A stretch of DNA of 64,000 nucleotides from Burkholderia anthina (GTDB lineage Bacteria > Pseudomonadota > Gammaproteobacteria > Burkholderiales > Burkholderiaceae): NCBI RefSeq assembly GCF_902498995.1, contig NZ_CABVLY010000004.1, positions 124,001-188,000 on the forward strand, in the 5' to 3' direction. Shown one piece after another: positions 60,703 through 64,000 of this stretch. A program made the position numbers and the translations under genes. The stretch's first letter is position 1, and each line of letters begins with the position of its first letter. Below the pieces are notes generated by a model. That model made no database searches. It saw only the letters and a program-made list of their open reading frames with translations, and was not told the DNA's origin.

Positions 60703-60717
60703 TACCGGCTGGACGGT
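60703..60717. promoter_or_regulatory. TetR-type operator, copy 1
   Basis: TACCGGCTGGACGGT (60703-60717) contains the inverted repeat ACCG-N6-CGGT and recurs unchanged 60 bases downstream. It is 36 bases upstream of the TetR start codon on the minus strand. Confidence 0.7.
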
Positions 60718-60762
60718 GCATTATACAAATTCCGTTTGCGATTTTTTTTGGTTTCGCTACTG

Positions 60763-60777
60763 TACCGGCTGGACGGT
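60763..60777. promoter_or_regulatory. TetR-type operator, copy 2
   Basis: Second exact copy of TACCGGCTGGACGGT (60763-60777), 61 bases before the chosen esterase start at 60838. An AT-rich stretch with a run of eight T lies between the two copies and probably holds the divergent promoters. Confidence 0.7.
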
Positions 60778-60837
60778 TCAGTTCGAATTCGCACGATGCG
60801 AATCGCCGTGATCCACTGCATGGCCGGAACGACGAGT

Positions 60838-62391
60838 ATGCAAACCAGCTTTCAGGATGTAGACGCGTGCCCTGCGCGCGTTGACGAAGTGTTGACGCTT
60901 GCGGGGGGGAGGGTCCAGGGCAGCCGCATTGGCGAGAGCCTGCGATTCCTTGGCATACCTTACGGATTGCCGACGAACGGCATGTTGCGATTCAGGCCGC
61001 CGATTGCGGCGCCGGCGTGGGACGGCATGCGCGATTGCCGCGCCTATGGCGATGCCTGTCCGCAGGTCAACGACGACTTGCCGGCCTGGCAGTTCGACGG
61101 CGCACACTCGGCGGACTGTCTCAACCTGAACGTGTGGATGCCCGCCGACGCGACGCCGGGCGATCGTTTGCCGGTGCTGGTGTGGCTGCATGGCGGCGCC
61201 TATCTGTCGGGTTCCGCGAACCTGCCGCTGTACGACGGCCGGATGCTGTCCGACGAACAGCAGATGGTCGTCGTGTCGATCAACCATCGCCTCAATGCGT
61301 TCGGCTACCTGTATCTCGACGACAGGGACGACGGCGCATCGAGTACGGCCAATCTCGGACAACAGGACATCGTGCTCGCCCTCGAATGGATCGCGGCGAA
61401 TATCGCGGCGTTCGGCGGCGACCCGGACAACGTGACGCTGTTCGGCGAGTCGGGCGGCGGCGGCAAGATCTGCGCGCTGACGATGATGTCGTCGGCCCGC
61501 GGGCTGTTCCACAAGGCCGTGATCCAGAGCGGCGCGTTCGTCGTCACGCTGTCGCGGCAGCAGGCGCGCGAGCGGGCCGATGCGTTTCTGGCGCTGCTCG
61601 GCGCCGACGCGCGCGCGCTCGTCGATCTCCCGGACGAGCGGATGCTCGCGGCCGCGCGGCAACTGATCGAACGATACGGCTATACGGCGTTCTGGCCGGT
61701 CGACGATGGCGTCGTCATCGATGCGTCGGGCGGGCGGCACACGGCGGTGCCGATGATGATCGGTACGACGCGGCACGAGGCGGCGTATTTTCTGGAGCCG
61801 CGGCTGCTCGAACACGGCCCGCTCGACTGGCGCGATCACCGTCGCGCGTTGGAGCGCGGCCTCGGCCCGTTCAGCCTCGGTCCCGACGATGCGACGCAAG
61901 CCGCCGCCGCCGCCGAGAGCACGCACGCGGACGCACCCGGTACGATCGGCCGCGATCTGACCGACATCCTGTTCTGGATTCCCGCCATGACGCTGGCGGA
62001 ACGCAACGGCCGCCATGCGGACACGTTCATGTATCGCTTCGACTGGGAATTCGCGTGTTGCGGCGGCCGTTACTCGATTCACGGCGCCGAGATTCCGTTC
62101 GTGTTCGGCACGCTCGATTACGCGCTGCCGGCCTGGGATCCCGCCGATTTCCCGCACGCACGCTATGCGGCCGACGCGGGCGACGAACGATTCGCGCTGG
62201 CCGCCCGCATGCGGCGCGCGTGGGCCGATTTCGCCCGATTTGGCGATCCGTCCGCTCGCGCCGCCATGGCGTGGCCGCGCTACACGCCGGCGTCGCGTTC
62301 GACACGAATCTTCGACCGGATCTGCCGCATCGAGGACGACCCCGATGCCGCGCGCCGGCGCGCATGGCGCGCCGAGCACGCGAGCTCGTGA
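60838..62391 (+). CDS. type-B carboxylesterase
   Basis: 517 residues from ATG 60838; ATGs at 60796 and 60820 are alternatives and earlier frames would cover the TetR operators. LRFLGIPYGLPTNGMLRFRP and ADCLNLNVWMPADATPGDR are type-B markers. The oxyanion hole is WLHGGAYLSGSANLP and the nucleophile serine is in TLFGESGGGGKICALTMMSS. The Cys-linked loop region and EIPFVFGTLDYALP are also typical. It hydrolyses a carboxylic ester, perhaps a p-nitrobenzyl esterase-like substrate. An APC permease gene follows 31 bases later, so the ester or product is imported (inference). Confidence 0.9.
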   Translation: MQTSFQDVDACPARVDEVLTLAGGRVQGSRIGESLRFLGIPYGLPTNGMLRFRPPIAAPAWDGMRDCRAYGDACPQVNDDLPAWQFDGAHSADCLNLNVWMPADATPGDRLPVLVWLHGGAYLSGSANLPLYDGRMLSDEQQMVVVSINHRLNAFGYLYLDDRDDGASSTANLGQQDIVLALEWIAANIAAFGGDPDNVTLFGESGGGGKICALTMMSSARGLFHKAVIQSGAFVVTLSRQQARERADAFLALLGADARALVDLPDERMLAAARQLIERYGYTAFWPVDDGVVIDASGGRHTAVPMMIGTTRHEAAYFLEPRLLEHGPLDWRDHRRALERGLGPFSLGPDDATQAAAAAESTHADAPGTIGRDLTDILFWIPAMTLAERNGRHADTFMYRFDWEFACCGGRYSIHGAEIPFVFGTLDYALPAWDPADFPHARYAADAGDERFALAARMRRAWADFARFGDPSARAAMAWPRYTPASRSTRIFDRICRIEDDPDAARRRAWRAEHASS

Positions 62392-62422
62392 TGCATTTCA
62401 CCTTCATCGACAAGGAACCCAC

Positions 62423-63868
62423 ATGGAGACTTCAGCGACAACCCCGGCATCGGCGCCTTCACGGCCTTTGAACTGGATCGCCATCGTATTTTTCGTGCTC
62501 GCCACGAACGGGCCGCTCACCAGCCTCATCGGATGCGTGCCGTATGGCGTCGCGTACGGCAACGGCATCGGCATCGCCGGTTCCTATCTGTGCGTCGGAC
62601 TGATCTACCTGCTTTTCTCGGTCGGCTTCACCGCGATGAGCCGTCACGTCCGCAATGCCGGCGCGCTGTACGCATACGTCGGGCAAGGTCTCGGCCGGCC
62701 CGCGGGCGTGGGCGCCGCGTTCATGGCCGTGGCGTCCTATTTCGTGATCACGCTCGCGTGCTATGCGCTGCTCGGCTTCTACATCAGCTACTTCATCAGC
62801 AGCCTGACCGGCATCGCCGTGCCGTGGTGGCTCAGCACGCTGTGCGCGGCGGCCGTGGTCCACGTGTTCGCGATCAACAACGTGCAGTTCAACGGCGCCG
62901 TGCTGTTCCTGCTGATGATCGTCGAGATCGGGCTGATCGTCGCGTTCAACATCAAGGTGGCGGCCACCGGCGGCGGCGTCGAGCACTTCAGCCTCGCGCC
63001 GCTTCATCCGGCGAACGTCTTCACCGGGAAGTTCGGCACGTCGCTGGTGTTCGTGGTGGTGGCCTACATGGGCTTCGAGACGACGGTGATCTACGCGAAC
63101 GATGTCCGGAACCCGGGCCGCTCGGTTCCGATCGCGACCTATGTGAGCGTCGCGGTCATCATGGCGATCTACGTGGTGTCGACGGTGCAGATGTCCAACG
63201 CATTCGGCTATGCCGAGGTCGTCGCCCTCGCGGTCAAGTCGCCCGCGGATCTGTGGTTCGCCGTGACGGAGCGGGTGCTCGGCAAGCAGATGGTGGTGGT
63301 GACCAATGCATTGCTGATCACCAGCATGCTGGCGGCGATCATCAGCTTCAACAACGCGACCGTGCGTTACTGGTATTCGCTCGGCCGCGACGGCATCGCG
63401 TTCAAGTCGCTCGGGCAGCTGAGCGCGAGGAAAGGGCTGCCGATCCGGGCCGCGAACATGCAGTCCGCGATCATGATCGCCCTGATCGTGGTGTTCGCCG
63501 CCTACCGTGTCGATCCGGTGATGGTGATCGCGCCGTATCTCAGCATTCCGTCCGCCATCGGGATCGTGTGCGTGCAGGCGCTGACGGCGCTCGCCGTGAT
63601 CCGGTTCTTCGCGGCCCGACGCGAGCGCGACACGCCGTTCATCCGGTGGGCCGTCTTTCCGGCGGTCAGCTTTGCCGGGTTCGGCTACTTCCTGTACGCG
63701 ATGATCGGCAACGTGTCGCTGATGGCCGGTACGTCGTCGACGATCGTGTCCATACTGCCGTGGACGACACCGGCGGTCGCCGGCGTGGGCGTGGTTTTCG
63801 CCGCATGGCTGCGGCATGCGCGGCCCGAGGTTTATACGCGGCTCGGGCGATTTCTGAACGAGGGCTGA
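62423..63868 (+). CDS. APC family amino-acid/amine permease
   Basis: 481 residues from ATG 62423 with CAAGGAAC upstream. About twelve transmembrane helices, starting LNWIAIVFFVLATNGPLTSL. The helix 1 and helix 6 unwound regions are recognisable (GCVPYGVAYGNGIG, then VVVAYMGFETTVIYANDV). FNNATVRYWYSLGRDGIAF is a strongly conserved loop in APC permeases of the amino-acid/choline group. It is in the same operon as the carboxylesterase and probably imports an amino acid or amine, possibly the esterase product or an ester. Confidence 0.9.
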   Translation: METSATTPASAPSRPLNWIAIVFFVLATNGPLTSLIGCVPYGVAYGNGIGIAGSYLCVGLIYLLFSVGFTAMSRHVRNAGALYAYVGQGLGRPAGVGAAFMAVASYFVITLACYALLGFYISYFISSLTGIAVPWWLSTLCAAAVVHVFAINNVQFNGAVLFLLMIVEIGLIVAFNIKVAATGGGVEHFSLAPLHPANVFTGKFGTSLVFVVVAYMGFETTVIYANDVRNPGRSVPIATYVSVAVIMAIYVVSTVQMSNAFGYAEVVALAVKSPADLWFAVTERVLGKQMVVVTNALLITSMLAAIISFNNATVRYWYSLGRDGIAFKSLGQLSARKGLPIRAANMQSAIMIALIVVFAAYRVDPVMVIAPYLSIPSAIGIVCVQALTALAVIRFFAARRERDTPFIRWAVFPAVSFAGFGYFLYAMIGNVSLMAGTSSTIVSILPWTTPAVAGVGVVFAAWLRHARPEVYTRLGRFLNEG

Positions 63869-63919
63869 CCGGGTCGACGATTCCGGGAACGATATCGATC
63901 CATTAATTTAGGTATCCAT

Positions 63920-64000
63920 ATGAACAATGCATGTCGGCGGTTTTCAATATTGATGTCGGGCGGGCTGGCGTGTGTGGCCGCCGTCGGGCTTTCGACACGC
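63920..64000 (+). CDS. N-terminus of an exported protein, truncated by window end
   Basis: 27 codons are visible from ATG 63920. MNNACRRFSILMSGGLACVA, then AVGLSTR, reads as a basic n-region followed by a hydrophobic core, a Sec signal peptide. The ribosome site is weak (TAGGT). The gene follows the APC permease after about 50 bases and is probably in the same operon. The family cannot be told; a porin, binding protein or esterase is possible. Confidence 0.5.
   Translation, partial: MNNACRRFSILMSGGLACVAAVGLSTR

Noticed and set aside
1..64000. CRISPR arrays, rRNA, tRNA, transposases, integrases or phage genes
   Set aside because: I saw no regularly spaced repeats, RNA-gene sequences or mobility proteins; the only repeat-like element is the intergenic one at 20896.

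Overview
The window is high-GC DNA (roughly two-thirds G+C by eye), densely packed with catabolic genes, ABC and MFS transporters and one-component regulators. There are no rRNA, tRNA, translation or replication genes. The gene types (DAO-family amine oxidases, a trimeric porin, AAHS-type MFS carriers, a LivM-LivG-LivF fusion, a ubiquitous-looking CCCCAAGGG/CCCTTGGGG intergenic repeat) point to a betaproteobacterium, most likely Burkholderia and probably an accessory replicon. That assignment is inference from gene style, not from a marker gene.

Layout. (1) 1-6.6 kb, rightward: amine or amino-acid catabolism, with two DAO-type flavoproteins, a small AraC protein preceded by a possible leader ORF, a bicupin, an aldehyde dehydrogenase and an M20 amidohydrolase. 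(2) 6.9-9.5 kb: a type-2 ferredoxin/flavodoxin-NADP reductase diverging from an orphan SdhB-like iron-sulfur protein and a small cupin. (3) 9.5-18.6 kb: a seven-gene leftward operon (DUF1185 protein, alpha/beta hydrolase, flavin reductase, luciferase-like monooxygenase, aldehyde dehydrogenase, NCS1 permease, CMD protein), plus a DUF1330 gene, a GntR/FCD regulator and a second flavin reductase. All promoter regions here carry TGGNATNCCA palindromes. (4) 18.8-25.3 kb: a polyamine/opine-type ABC importer, a paralogous GntR regulator and a GabD-like semialdehyde dehydrogenase. (5) 25.5-30.0 kb: a polar amino-acid ABC importer with a DAO-type oxidase, divergent from an IclR regulator. (6) 30.4-34.6 kb: GntR, SDR, MFS and an RspA/ManD-type dehydratase for sugar acids. 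(7) 34.7-36.5 kb: a SEC-C protein and an AraC regulator. (8) 36.6-42 kb: SDR, KsdD-like FAD dehydrogenase, NIPSNAP protein, SDR and an AAHS MFS carrier, probably under that AraC protein. (9) 42-59.9 kb: a larger multi-operon set with two more KsdD-like dehydrogenases, an aldo-keto reductase, a porin, a divergent AroE-like protein, a Liv-type importer with a three-domain fusion, Gfo/Idh, an epimerase, a two-domain NIPSNAP protein, a TIM-barrel isomerase/dehydratase, a second AAHS carrier and an IclR regulator. A 15-bp palindrome TGGAAT-N3-ATTCCA recurs in front of its transcription units. (10) 60.1 kb to the end: a TetR repressor divergent from a type-B carboxylesterase and an APC permease, with an exported protein cut by the window edge.

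The most promising unexplained systems are region 9 with its paralogue region 8, and region 3. Regions 8 and 9 look like a regulon for uptake and stepwise dehydrogenation of a hydroaromatic or alicyclic acid. Region 3 looks like a flavin-dependent oxygenase pathway whose two flavin reductases carry a degenerate Nudix-like tail. Both substrate assignments are inference.
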